From Bifidobacterium samirii (GTDB lineage Bacteria; Actinomycetota; Actinomycetes; Actinomycetales; Bifidobacteriaceae), in the NCBI RefSeq assembly GCF_003952945.1, contig NZ_QXGK01000011.1, positions 17,586-81,585 of the forward strand: DNA of 64,000 bases, read 5' to 3'. Below, piece after piece: positions 46,792-55,933 of the stretch. The translations under genes were made by a program, and so were the position numbers. The notes under the pieces were generated by a model. That model was not told the DNA's origin. It did no database searches and was given only the letters and a program-made list of their open reading frames with translations. Position 1 is the stretch's first letter. Each line of letters begins with the position of its first letter.

Positions 46792-47442
46792 TCAGTGGGT
46801 CTCGCCCATGATGACCGCCGCATCCTCATCGGCGCTCACCGCCGCCTCGATGGCGTATTCGAGACCACGGGCCATCGTCGCCACCTCCATGACCGGCGTG
46901 CCGTTCGGCTTGCCCACGCCCTGCTCCACCGCATACGGCACATGGATGAAACCACCCCTGACGCCCGGGAAGCGACGGTCGATCAGATACAGCACGTTGT
47001 ACATGATGCTGTTGCACACGTACGTGCCCGCCGTATACGACATGAACGCCGGAATCCCATGCTCGTTCATGTTCGCCACCATCGCCTTCACCGGCAGCGA
47101 CGCGAAATACGCCGTGTCGCCGTCCTCGCGAAGCGGCGTGTCGAACGGCTGCTCGCCGTCGTTGTCCGGAATGCGCGCCTCAGCCAGATTGATCGCGACC
47201 TTCTCGACCGTGATCGCCGAACGGCCGCCCGCCTGACCGACGCACAGCACCACATCGGGGCGCTCGCGTTCGATCGCCTCCTCGACGACCTTGGCGCTGC
47301 GGGTGAAGACCGTGGGGATCTCCAGCTTGACGACGCTCGCTCCGGCGATCTCGTCGGGCAGCAGCTTGACCGCTTCGTAGGCGGGGTTGACCGGCTCGCC
47401 GCCGAACGGATCGAAACCGGTGACCAGGACCTTCTTGCTCAT
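46792..47442 (-). CDS. pcp: Pyroglutamyl-peptidase I
   Basis: Cysteine peptidase that removes N-terminal pyroglutamate from peptides in the cytoplasm, 216 residues as usual. Family blocks are VLVTGFDPFGGEPVNP, the catalytic Glu/Cys regions (VEKVAINLAEARIPDN; SYTAGTYVCNSIMY with the active Cys) and GGFIHVPY with the His. AGGAGGT stands before the ATG at 47442. It follows the DUF979 gene by 56 bases; the linkage with DUF969 and DUF979 proteins suggests use of imported pyroglutamyl compounds. Confidence 0.94.
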   Translation of the reverse strand: MSKKVLVTGFDPFGGEPVNPAYEAVKLLPDEIAGASVVKLEIPTVFTRSAKVVEEAIERERPDVVLCVGQAGGRSAITVEKVAINLAEARIPDNDGEQPFDTPLREDGDTAYFASLPVKAMVANMNEHGIPAFMSYTAGTYVCNSIMYNVLYLIDRRFPGVRGGFIHVPYAVEQGVGKPNGTPVMEVATMARGLEYAIEAAVSADEDAAVIMGETH

Positions 47443-47498
47443 ATTCGAACCTCCTTCGTCCGTGTATGCCTGTGTTCCAGTGTAGGACCGAACGCCCG

Positions 47499-48452
47499 TC
47501 AGGAGGCGATCAGCATGTAGGCGATCTGCACGACGATCATGACCAGCGCGGGCAGCACCTGCTTCTTGATGACGCCCATGCGGTCCTTCATGTCGAGCAT
47601 GGCGACCGGCACGATGTTGAAGTTGGCCGCCATCGGCGTCATCAGCGTGCCGCAGTAGCCGCAGGTGAGCGCCAGGATGCCGATGAGCGCCGGGTCGGCG
47701 CCGTAGGCGAGCACGAACGGCGCGCCGATGCCCACCGTCATCACGGTGATCGCGGCGAACGCGTTGCCCATGACCATCGTGAACAGCATCATGCCCACGG
47801 CGAACACGATGATGCCGACCGTCACGTTGCCCTCCGGGATGACGGCGCCCACCAGGGAGGCGATCACGTCGCCCACGCCGGCCGCGGTGAAGATCGCGCC
47901 CAGGCAGGCCAGCAGCATCGGCAGCATGCACAATGCGCCCATCGCCGACAGCAGACGCTCCGAATCGTCGAGGAACACGATCGGACGGTTGTCGTGCGAG
48001 TAGACGTACAGGATGACCGCGGCGACGACCACGCCGATGCAGCAGCCGGTCAGCGCGCTCACGGACGGGATCAGCGCGCCCGCGATCGCGAACACGCCCA
48101 GGCACAGGGCCGGCACGAAGATCTTCATGCCGATGCGCTCGAAGTTCGCCGACACCTCACCCTCGGTGGGCGCGCCCGCGGCGGAGCGCTCGCCCTTCTG
48201 CACGCGGCGGAACACGGCCGGGGCGACCATCACGAGGATGAGCACGCCGTTGGCCGCGTCCGGGATCCAGCGGCCGAACGCGATGACCACGCCCAGCGCC
48301 GTCCAGAACACGAACGTGCCCCAGCGCGCCTTGTTGGTGCGGTCGGTGAGGTTGCGCACGCCCGCGTACACGGACATGAAACCCATGAAGATGTAGAAGA
48401 CCTCGAGCAGCTTGACGCCGAAGGTCACGTCGGGATCCATGAAGAACGCCAT
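47499..48452 (-). CDS. DUF979 family membrane protein
   Basis: Polytopic membrane protein, 317 residues, with about eight to nine hydrophobic helices. It begins FMDPDVTFGVKLLEVFYIFMG and includes the glycine-rich LTCGYCGTLMTPMAANFNIVPVA, which resembles the substrate/ion loop of ion-transporter-superfamily permeases. GGAGG stands seven bases before the ATG at 48452 but only one before the GTG at 48458, so the ATG is chosen. It forms a pair with the DUF969 gene (two-base gap). Transport activity is inferred; the substrate is unproven. Confidence 0.85.
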   Translation of the reverse strand: MAFFMDPDVTFGVKLLEVFYIFMGFMSVYAGVRNLTDRTNKARWGTFVFWTALGVVIAFGRWIPDAANGVLILVMVAPAVFRRVQKGERSAAGAPTEGEVSANFERIGMKIFVPALCLGVFAIAGALIPSVSALTGCCIGVVVAAVILYVYSHDNRPIVFLDDSERLLSAMGALCMLPMLLACLGAIFTAAGVGDVIASLVGAVIPEGNVTVGIIVFAVGMMLFTMVMGNAFAAITVMTVGIGAPFVLAYGADPALIGILALTCGYCGTLMTPMAANFNIVPVAMLDMKDRMGVIKKQVLPALVMIVVQIAYMLIAS

Positions 48453-48454
48453 CG

Positions 48455-49156
48455 TCACGCCTCCTTGCCGGCGGGCGCGGCGGCCACGCCATAATACTTG
48501 CGACGCAGACGCGCGTCCCTGACCATGTAGTAGGCGGCCGTCACGGCCACGGCGATGACGGCGACCGGGATCTCGATGACCGCCATGCGCAGCAGGTCCA
48601 CGTCATAGCCCAGCGGCTTGAGCGTCGACTGGACGAGCAGCGCGCCGCCCGTGCCGACGAACAGCACCTGTCCGAAGAACCAGGAGACGTTCTCCATGCC
48701 CGAGGCCATGGCCTTGAGCTCCTCCACGTACTCCTCGTTCGGCTCATGGCCGGACGCCTCGATCGCGCCTACGGCCATCGGCATGATGACCGGGCGCACG
48801 AAGCCGGCCACGCCGCCGAAGCTGACGTTGAACGCGGCGAACACGAGGCGCATCACGCCGTACAGGGCGATGACCATGCCCGGCGTGGCGTTGCGCACCT
48901 TGCCGATGAGCTTCGCCGCGGCGGTCTTCAGACCGTTGCGCTCCAGCGTGCCGGTGACCAGCAGCACGATGATGAAGATCGCCATGCTGCGGTTCGACAC
49001 GAACGACGAGCCGAGCGTGGTGAGGAAACCGTCGACGCCGATGCCGCCGACCGCGGCCGTCACCACGGCGGCCACGATGATGATGAGGATCGCGTCGAGC
49101 TTGAGGGCGAAGCCCACGATGACGATCGCGATTCCCAGAAGCACCAGATAGTCCAT
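48455..49156 (-). CDS. DUF969 family membrane protein
   Basis: Membrane protein of 233 residues with about five to six helices, starting MDYLVLLGIAIVIVGFALKLD. The block FGGVAGFVRPVIMPMAVGA resembles half of an ion-transporter-type permease, and DUF979 may supply the other half. The gene is first in DUF969-DUF979-pcp, with tight spacing. The C-terminal tail is basic and cytoplasmic. Co-function with DUF979 as one two-chain transporter is inferred from the conserved pairing. Confidence 0.85.
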   Translation of the reverse strand: MDYLVLLGIAIVIVGFALKLDAILIIIVAAVVTAAVGGIGVDGFLTTLGSSFVSNRSMAIFIIVLLVTGTLERNGLKTAAAKLIGKVRNATPGMVIALYGVMRLVFAAFNVSFGGVAGFVRPVIMPMAVGAIEASGHEPNEEYVEELKAMASGMENVSWFFGQVLFVGTGGALLVQSTLKPLGYDVDLLRMAVIEIPVAVIAVAVTAAYYMVRDARLRRKYYGVAAAPAGKEA

Positions 49157-49390
49157 GTTGCTTAGAAACCTTCCGATGTCGGGTTGCATGAAAGCTGCGC
49201 ACCGTTGCGCTTGTGGCGTCGTCGCGCGGAACCGACACACCAGTCTAACGGATGTCCGGCCCGCCCGGCGACCGCATTCCCGCCGGTTCGCTATCATGGG
49301 CGGTTGGACTTTTCGGCGACGGCCGCGGCGACCGCCGCGCGTCGCCACGACCGCACGCCTATCGAACGCACGGAGCGAGGTATACAGAGG

Positions 49391-50992
49391 ATGGCCATCG
49401 AAGCGCAGGAACTCGAGATCCAGATCGGGGCGCGCACGCTGCTGCACCCGACCAACTTCCACGTCGCCAAGGGCGACAAGATCGGCCTGGTGGGCCGCAA
49501 CGGCGCCGGCAAGACGACGCTGACGCGCGTCATCACCGGCGACATGCTGCCCACGGCCGGCAAGGTGCGCATCAGCGGCAAGCTCGGCTACCTGCCGCAG
49601 GACACGCATGCGTTCGACCAGACGCAGACCGCGCTCGACCGCATGATGAGCGCGCGCGACATCGCGTCGATCATCTCCCGCATGCGCAAGTGCGAGAAGG
49701 AGATGACCGACCCCGATCCGGACGTGATGACGCGCGCCATGAACCGCTACGACAAGATCATGCAGGAGTTCGACAAGGCCGGCGGCTATGCGGCCCAGTC
49801 GGAGGCGATCGCGATGGCCGACAGCCTGGGCCTGCCCCAGGAGGTCATGAACCGCGAGCTGGGCACCCTGTCGGGCGGCCAGCGCCGCCGCATCGAACTG
49901 GCGCGCATCCTCTTCTCCGACGCGGACACGCTGATCCTCGACGAGCCGACCAACCATCTGGACGCCGACTCGATCGAATGGCTGCGCGGCTTCCTCAAGC
50001 GCTTCGAGGGCGGCTTCCTCGTCATCTCCCATTCGACCGAGCTGCTCGACGAGGTCGTCAACAAGGTGTGGCATCTGGACGCGCAGACCGGCACAATCGA
50101 CATGTACTCGCTGGGCTGGAAGGCGTACCTGCACCAGCGCGTGGTGGACGAGGAGCGCCGCCGCCGCGAACGCGAGGTCGCCGAGAAGAAGGCCGAGCGT
50201 CTGATGAAGCAGGGCATCCGCCTGCACGCCAAGGCGACCAAGGCCGTGGCCGCGCAGAACATGATGCGCCGCGCCGAACGCCTGCTGAGCGAGACGAGCG
50301 AGGCGCAGAAGGCCGAGAAGGTGGCCGACATCCGCTTCCCCGAGCCCGCACCCTGCGGCCGCACGCCGATCATGGCCAAGGAGATCTCCAAGGCGTTCGG
50401 CTCGAACATCGTGTTCGCCGGCGTGAACCTGGCCGTCGACAAGGGTTCGCGCGTGGTGATCCTCGGCTACAACGGCGCCGGCAAGACCACGACGCTGCGT
50501 CTGCTGGCGCACATCGACGAGCCGGACACCGGCGTCGTCGAGTTCGGCCACGGCTGCAAGATCGGCTACTTCGCGCAGGAGCACGACACGCTCGACCTGG
50601 ACGCCACGGTGCTGGAGAACCTCACGCACGTCGCCCCCGAGCTGGACGACACGCAGGCGCGCTCCATCCTCGGCTCGTTCCTGTTCTCCGGCGACGACGC
50701 GTTCAAGCCGGCGCGCGTGCTCTCGGGCGGCGAGAAGACCCGTCTGGCGCTGGCGACGCTGGTGACCTCGCGCGCCAACGTGCTGCTGCTCGACGAGCCG
50801 ACCAACAACCTCGATCCGGCGTCGCGCGACGAGATCCTCAAGGCGATCGCCAAGTACGAGGGCGCGATCGTGCTCGTCACCCACGACGAGGGCGCGGTCA
50901 AGGCGCTCAACCCCGAGCGCGTGCTGCTCATGCCCGACGGCGACGAGGACCTGTGGAACGACTCGTATCTGGAGCTCGTGGCCGAGGAGTAG
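49391..50992 (+). CDS. ABC-F family ATPase
   Basis: Soluble protein with two ABC domains and no membrane part, 533 residues. Walker A motifs are GRNGAGKTTLTRV and GYNGAGKTTTLRL; signatures are LSGGQRRRIELA and LSGGEKTRLALA; Walker B are LILDEPTNHLD and LLLDEPTNNLD. A charged linker (RRRREREVAEKKAERLMKQ) joins them. ABC-F proteins act on the ribosome, some in translation regulation and some in antibiotic resistance; this one resembles housekeeping actinobacterial members. The ATG at 49391 follows AGAGG. Confidence 0.92.
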   Translation: MAIEAQELEIQIGARTLLHPTNFHVAKGDKIGLVGRNGAGKTTLTRVITGDMLPTAGKVRISGKLGYLPQDTHAFDQTQTALDRMMSARDIASIISRMRKCEKEMTDPDPDVMTRAMNRYDKIMQEFDKAGGYAAQSEAIAMADSLGLPQEVMNRELGTLSGGQRRRIELARILFSDADTLILDEPTNHLDADSIEWLRGFLKRFEGGFLVISHSTELLDEVVNKVWHLDAQTGTIDMYSLGWKAYLHQRVVDEERRRREREVAEKKAERLMKQGIRLHAKATKAVAAQNMMRRAERLLSETSEAQKAEKVADIRFPEPAPCGRTPIMAKEISKAFGSNIVFAGVNLAVDKGSRVVILGYNGAGKTTTLRLLAHIDEPDTGVVEFGHGCKIGYFAQEHDTLDLDATVLENLTHVAPELDDTQARSILGSFLFSGDDAFKPARVLSGGEKTRLALATLVTSRANVLLLDEPTNNLDPASRDEILKAIAKYEGAIVLVTHDEGAVKALNPERVLLMPDGDEDLWNDSYLELVAEE

Positions 50993-51347
50993 GAAGAGCC
51001 GCAGGGAGCGAAATCATCATGAGGTCGAGGGGGCGGATCCGTCCCCTCGATCGATGTGCGGGGGCCCCATGCGGGCTGGCGGTCCGGTCCCGGAACGTCC
51101 CGGTTCGCTCCCGCATGTCGCCAACTACCGATATGCGGGATTGCGCCTCCCATTCATCTGAGCAGGCACCCGTTGCTTTCCCACCAACGTCTCAAGGGTA
51201 CCCCCGACCGGGCATGGGAACGCCGCCCCGCCCCGAACGTGACCGACATCACATTTTTCCCTCCGGGTCGTGCGCATTCCTCCCAGCATGCACGATTAGA
51301 GTCGTGTTCAGGTTCACCCAACGCAACGAAGGGAAGGGAGAACGATC
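50993..51347. other. Intergenic region with a hairpin at its left end
   Basis: About 350 bases between the ABC-F gene and a regulator gene. A hairpin (TCGAGGGG at 51025-51032 with 51043-51050) can serve as the ABC-F terminator. The rest is the upstream region of the HxlR-like gene; no open frame with a good ribosome site was seen. Confidence 0.55.
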
Positions 51348-51746
51348 ATGGGAACCGATTCACGCGACCGCCACCACGTCGACGGACATGACGGGGACGC
51401 CTCCGTCGACGGCTACCATCGGCTGCTCGACGCCGTCGGCGGGCATATCGCCGTATGCGCGCTCGAGCTGCTCAGATCGGGCCGGCTGCATGCCGGAGAG
51501 CTGGAACGCCGCATACCACGCGCCACCAGACATGAGGTGGACGAGACGCTCGACCGTCTGGAGGAGCTGGGGCTGGTGGAGCGCGTCGACGAGGGCACGG
51601 CCAATCCGACGTACGCACTCACCGCCATCGGACGCAGCGCGCTCCACCCGCTGCGAGGCCTGCGGACCTGGGCCATCACCTCCTACGCGCAGGCCGTGGC
51701 CTACGTCGAGGCGAAGGAGTCGCTGCGCCGTCACAAGCTCATCTGA
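51348..51746 (+). CDS. HxlR-like winged-helix transcriptional regulator
   Basis: Small DNA-binding protein of 132 residues. The core VCALELLRSGRLHAGELERRI, VDETLDRLEELGLVERV and YALTAIGRSALHPLRGLRTWA follows the HxlR pattern (winged helix with beta hairpin, then a dimerisation helix). The usual N-terminal redox-type Cys is not obvious, and the first 20 residues are His/Asp-rich and unrelated. GGGAAGGGAG precedes the ATG. The next gene, 184 bases downstream, may be its target. Confidence 0.75.
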   Translation: MGTDSRDRHHVDGHDGDASVDGYHRLLDAVGGHIAVCALELLRSGRLHAGELERRIPRATRHEVDETLDRLEELGLVERVDEGTANPTYALTAIGRSALHPLRGLRTWAITSYAQAVAYVEAKESLRRHKLI

Positions 51747-51930
51747 TCCGGATTCCGGGGCCGGAGCCGCCGTCGCCCGGCCGGTCCCGGTCCGCCATGC
51801 GGATGCGCGCCCGGCCGGCGTCCACGATGAGGGACGCGCCGGGCGCCGCGGCGGCTTTCCGGTAAGGTTGCCGGGTGGACAATGTTCTCCGCCGGCGACC
51901 GCGCCCGGCGGATAGGGGAAAGGAACCATC

Positions 51931-53055
51931 ATGACGTATGCGAAGAACGCGCCGTTCCGCGCCGACGTGGTCGGCAGCTACCTGCGCCCGGCCGAGCTCA
52001 AGGCCGCCCGCGCCGACTACGAGGCCGGCCGCATCGACGTTGCCGCGCTCAGGGCAGTCGAGGACCGCTGCATCGAGGAGCTCGTCGCCAAGCAGAAGGC
52101 CGCCGGCCTGCATGTCATCACCGACGGCGAGTTCCGCCGCCGTTGGTGGCACTTCGACTTCATGTGGGGATTCAACGGCGTCGAACACAAGGAGGCAGCC
52201 CACCGCGTCGCGTTCCACGACGAGGTGACCCCCGCGCACACCGCCGCCGTCACCGGCCCCATCGACGGCGCGAACCACCCGTTCGTCGAGCACTTCAAGT
52301 TCGTCAAGGCGCTCGAGGACGAGAACACCGTCGCCCGACAGACCATGCCCTCCCCCGCCCAGACCCGCTTCGTGCTCACCGGCAACAAGGAGGCCTACCC
52401 GTACGACGCGTTCTACAAGGACGACGACGAACTGACCGCCGCGATCGTGGCCGCCTACCGTCAGGTCCTCGCCGACCTGTACGAGGCCGGATGCCGCAAC
52501 GTCCAGTTCGACGACTGCACCTGGACCCGCCTGTGCGACCCGTCCGTACGCGAGCGCCTCGGCTGGAGCGACGAGGACGCGCAGCGCCTCCAGCAGGAGA
52601 ACCTCGACGTCATCAACGCCGTGGCCGAGAACCAGCCCGAGGATCTGGTCATCACCACGCATGTGTGCCGCGGCAACTTCCACTCCACTTGGCTGTCCTC
52701 CGGCGGCTATGCGCCCGTCGCCGCGAATCTGTTCGGCCGTGAGGCGGTCGACGCGTTCTACCTCGAGTTCGACGACGACCGCTCCGGCGACTTCGCGCCG
52801 CTGGCCGAGCTCGCTCCCGGCGCGCAGGTCGTGCTCGGTCTGATCACCTCCAAGACCCCCGATCTGGAGGATCGCGAGACCATCAAGGCGCGCATCGCAG
52901 AGGCCTCGCAGTACGTGCCGCTCGAGCGCCTGTGCCTGTCCACCCAGTGCGGCTTCGCCTCCACCGAGGAGGGTAACAAGCTCACCGAGGAGCAGCAATG
53001 GGCCAAGATCGAGCTCGTCCGCTCCGTCGCCGAGGAGGTGTGGGGCGAGGCCTGA
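51931..53055 (+). CDS. MetE-like cobalamin-independent methyltransferase (C-terminal domain type)
   Basis: A 374-residue protein matching only the catalytic C-terminal barrel of MetE, as in the B. subtilis YxjG/YxjH group. The start FRADVVGSYLRPAEL, the substrate segment ITDGEFRRRWWHFDF, and the zinc ligands in TTHVCRGNFHSTW and LSTQCGFAS are all present. It probably makes methionine from homocysteine, but the methyl donor for this short form is not settled. GGAAAGGA precedes the ATG at 51931. Confidence 0.88.
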   Translation: MTYAKNAPFRADVVGSYLRPAELKAARADYEAGRIDVAALRAVEDRCIEELVAKQKAAGLHVITDGEFRRRWWHFDFMWGFNGVEHKEAAHRVAFHDEVTPAHTAAVTGPIDGANHPFVEHFKFVKALEDENTVARQTMPSPAQTRFVLTGNKEAYPYDAFYKDDDELTAAIVAAYRQVLADLYEAGCRNVQFDDCTWTRLCDPSVRERLGWSDEDAQRLQQENLDVINAVAENQPEDLVITTHVCRGNFHSTWLSSGGYAPVAANLFGREAVDAFYLEFDDDRSGDFAPLAELAPGAQVVLGLITSKTPDLEDRETIKARIAEASQYVPLERLCLSTQCGFASTEEGNKLTEEQQWAKIELVRSVAEEVWGEA

Positions 53056-53234
53056 CCGACGACCTCCCGCAAGCCGTCCCGTCGCGTCTGAATGCGCGTG
53101 ACGGCGATCCGCGCGCCGCCCGCATCCCGTTTTCCGGGGTGCGGGCGGCGCGTTTTCGGGCATGCGGCCGCAAACGCGGGTAGAGTAGTGCAGACGGATC
53201 CGGATTCACGCCGAACGACAAGGGGGTTGGCACC

Positions 53235-55100
53235 ATGGCCGAGCATATGGGCGCACACGACGACGAGATCAGGATGCACGCGCTGCGTCATGCGGCGTGG
53301 CGTGCGGACGACGTGCGCGATATGGAGCATCCGCTGCTGGAACGCGGCATGCCGCTCATGCGCATGGCCGCCTCGGCGCTGGCCCGTACCACCGCCGACC
53401 TGCTGGACGGCGAGGGCGTGCCGTTGAACCGGGCGCGCGTCGTCGTGCTCGCCGGCGGCGGCGACAACGGCGGCGACGGCCTGTACGCGGCGGCCGCGCT
53501 GGCCGAATCGGGGGCCGACGTGAGTGCGGTCGCGGTCGGCCGCACCCTGCACCCTCAGGCGTTCGAGGCGTTCGTGCGCGCCGGCGGCAAGGTGCTGGTC
53601 CTCGACCCGGCGTCGCAGATCCCCGGCTGCACGAGCGGCTTCGGCGCCGGCGAGGCCGGCGAGCGCCTGCGGGCCGCCGTCGAGCTGGCGCGGCGCAGCC
53701 ATGTGATCGTCGATGCGATGACGGGCATCGGTCTGGCTGGCCCGCTGCGCGGCATCGCCGGGACGATCGCCGCGTCGCTGGGCGTGGACGATACGGTGCC
53801 CGACCGTACGGCCCTGCCGTATGGGGATACGGCGGGCGAGTTCCCGTTCGTGGTGGCCGCGGATGTGCCGTCCGGCGTGGGCGTGGACGACGGGTCGGTC
53901 ATGGGGCCTTACATTCCGGCGGATGTGACGGTCACGTTCGGCGCGCTCAAGCCGTGTGCGGTGCTGCCGCCGGCGGCGTACGCGTGCGGCCGCGTGGTGC
54001 TGGTCGATCTGGGGTTCGATGTGGCGCCGTTCCGTCCTCTGGTCGAGGTCGTGTCGGGTGATGATGCGGCCGAGACGGTCCGTCTGCCGCGTCTGGCGGA
54101 TACGAAGTATTCGCGTGGTGTGACGGGTCTGATCACCGGGTCGGTGCGCTATCCGGGTGCGGCGGTGCTGTCCGTGCGGGGAGCCGCGGCGGCGAACGCG
54201 GGCATGGTGCGCTATATGGGTCCGGAGCGCACCCGTTCGATGGTGTTGGATGCGGTACCAGAGGCGGTGATCGGCAAGGGCCGGGTGCAGGCGTGGACGG
54301 TGGGGTCCGGCGTGCCCGGCGAGGATGCCGATCCGGATGCGATGGACGCCCAGCGCCGCACGATCGAGAAGCTGCTGGCCCATTACGCGCTGGATGGTTC
54401 CGATGATGACGACGACGCCTACGACATGCCGCCGGTCGTGGTGGACGCGGGCGCGCTGGACCTGCTTCCGGACGAGGTGCCGCCGCAGGTGGTGCTCACC
54501 CCGCATGCGGGCGAGCTGGCCTCGCTGCTCGCGGAGCGTGGCGAGGACGTGGACGCGCAGGACGTGCAGCTCGAACCGTTGCATTGGGCGCTGCGCGCGC
54601 ATGAGCTGACGGGGGCGACCGTGCTGCTCAAGGGCGCGATCAGCATCGTCGTGGGCGACGCCGAGGATGACGGCGACGAGCGCGACGGCGGGGATGCGCC
54701 GGTCGCGTCGATGGCCGCCGGCGACGCCGACGACATCGAGTTCGACCATGACTCCGGCGACGGTGACGACCCGGGCGTGCGTATCCTCGTCGCCGGCCGC
54801 GCTCCCGCATGGCTGGCGACGGCCGGCGCGGGCGACGTGCTGGCCGGCATGCTCGGCTCGCTGCTCGCCCAGCAGGACGGCGACGAGCCGGTCGTGCGCA
54901 CGGTGGCGGCCGGAGCGTATCTGCACGGCTATGCGGCGGCGATCGCCTCCGCGTGCGACCAGCGCGGGTTCAACCCGCCGGACGTGTACGGTTCGCCGAC
55001 GCGCACGCCGGGTTCCCCGTCCGTCTCGCTCGGCCGTCCGATCGTCGCCTCCGACGTGGCGCGGGCGATTCCCGAGGCGATCCGCCGTCTCATGTCGTGA
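53235..55100 (+). CDS. nnr: Bifunctional NAD(P)HX epimerase / ADP-dependent NAD(P)HX dehydratase
   Basis: Repairs hydrated NADH and NADPH, 621 residues. Residues 1 to about 255 form the NnrE/YjeF_N epimerase: VVLAGGGDNGGDGLYAAAAL and VIVDAMTGIGLAGPLRG, VAADVPSGVG. The remainder is the NnrD dehydratase with GALKPCAVLPPAA bridging, SRGVTGLITGSVRYPGAAVLS, VLTPHAGELASLL and TAGAGDVLAGMLGSLLAQ. An acidic insert of about 40 residues (54655-54775) sits between the VLLKGAISIVV and AWLATAGAGDVL motifs. AGGGGG precedes the ATG at 53235. Confidence 0.9.
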   Translation: MAEHMGAHDDEIRMHALRHAAWRADDVRDMEHPLLERGMPLMRMAASALARTTADLLDGEGVPLNRARVVVLAGGGDNGGDGLYAAAALAESGADVSAVAVGRTLHPQAFEAFVRAGGKVLVLDPASQIPGCTSGFGAGEAGERLRAAVELARRSHVIVDAMTGIGLAGPLRGIAGTIAASLGVDDTVPDRTALPYGDTAGEFPFVVAADVPSGVGVDDGSVMGPYIPADVTVTFGALKPCAVLPPAAYACGRVVLVDLGFDVAPFRPLVEVVSGDDAAETVRLPRLADTKYSRGVTGLITGSVRYPGAAVLSVRGAAAANAGMVRYMGPERTRSMVLDAVPEAVIGKGRVQAWTVGSGVPGEDADPDAMDAQRRTIEKLLAHYALDGSDDDDDAYDMPPVVVDAGALDLLPDEVPPQVVLTPHAGELASLLAERGEDVDAQDVQLEPLHWALRAHELTGATVLLKGAISIVVGDAEDDGDERDGGDAPVASMAAGDADDIEFDHDSGDGDDPGVRILVAGRAPAWLATAGAGDVLAGMLGSLLAQQDGDEPVVRTVAAGAYLHGYAAAIASACDQRGFNPPDVYGSPTRTPGSPSVSLGRPIVASDVARAIPEAIRRLMS

Positions 55101-55208
55101 CGTGCGGGTCGGGGCGACGACGGCGTGTGCAGGCCGTCGCCGCCCCGACCGGGCCGTCAGCCCTCTCCCCCATCCGATTCCGATATGCCGACCTATGCAA
55201 GGAGCATG

Positions 55209-55838
55209 ATGACCGATTCCCTCATCACCGACGTGATCTTCGATTTCTGCGGCGTGCTGATCGACTGGCGCACCGAGGCGTGCCTGTCCGGCCGCTTCCC
55301 CGACGATCTGGTCGCGGCGATCTGCGCCGACGACGATCCGCACGGGTTCTTCCGCTATGAGGACCGCATGGACGCCGGCGAGGACTTCGACGCGATCTGG
55401 CCGGACGTCGTGGCCGAGCAGGGCGAGGAGATCGCCGGCGTGTTCCGCTACTACATCGACCATTACGATGATGCGCTCCCCCGCCTGCTGCCGGGCATGG
55501 CGCAGCTGCTGGAGGACCTGCGCGCCGCCGGATACGGCGTGTGGGGGCTTACGAACTGGTCGCATGAGACGTTCCATCTCGCCTTCGCCAAGTTCCCCGA
55601 ACTCGAACGGCTGCTGCAGGGCACGGTCGTCTCCGGCGTCGAGAAGATGCACAAGCCGAACGCCGACATCTACGAGCTGACGCTCGAACGGTTCGGTCTG
55701 ACCGCCGACCGGTGCGTGTTCTTCGACGACACGGCCCGCAACGTGGATGGCGCGAACGCGGTCGGCATCCACGGCGTGCGCTTCCGTGACGCCGACCAGG
55801 CGCGCCGCGACCTGGCGGCGCTCGGCGTCGTCCTGTAG
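55209..55838 (+). CDS. HAD-family hydrolase, subfamily IA
   Basis: Small-molecule phosphatase or dehalogenase-like protein of 209 residues. Motif I is VIFDFCGVLIDWR, motif II lies in GVWGLTNWSHETFH, the Lys of motif III in SGVEKMHKPNADIYEL, and motif IV in CVFFDDTARNVDGANAVG. The family is broad and no substrate can be named. Two adjacent ATGs occur; the second (55209) has the better distance from AAGGAG. Confidence 0.85.
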   Translation: MTDSLITDVIFDFCGVLIDWRTEACLSGRFPDDLVAAICADDDPHGFFRYEDRMDAGEDFDAIWPDVVAEQGEEIAGVFRYYIDHYDDALPRLLPGMAQLLEDLRAAGYGVWGLTNWSHETFHLAFAKFPELERLLQGTVVSGVEKMHKPNADIYELTLERFGLTADRCVFFDDTARNVDGANAVGIHGVRFRDADQARRDLAALGVVL

Positions 55839-55933
55839 AAGGGCGGCCGATCCCGGTCTTTCCCGTCGTGCGCGGCGTCCACTATCCGGCGCCGCGCACG
55901 GACCCGTAATCCGAAGCTGGTATATACGGGCCC

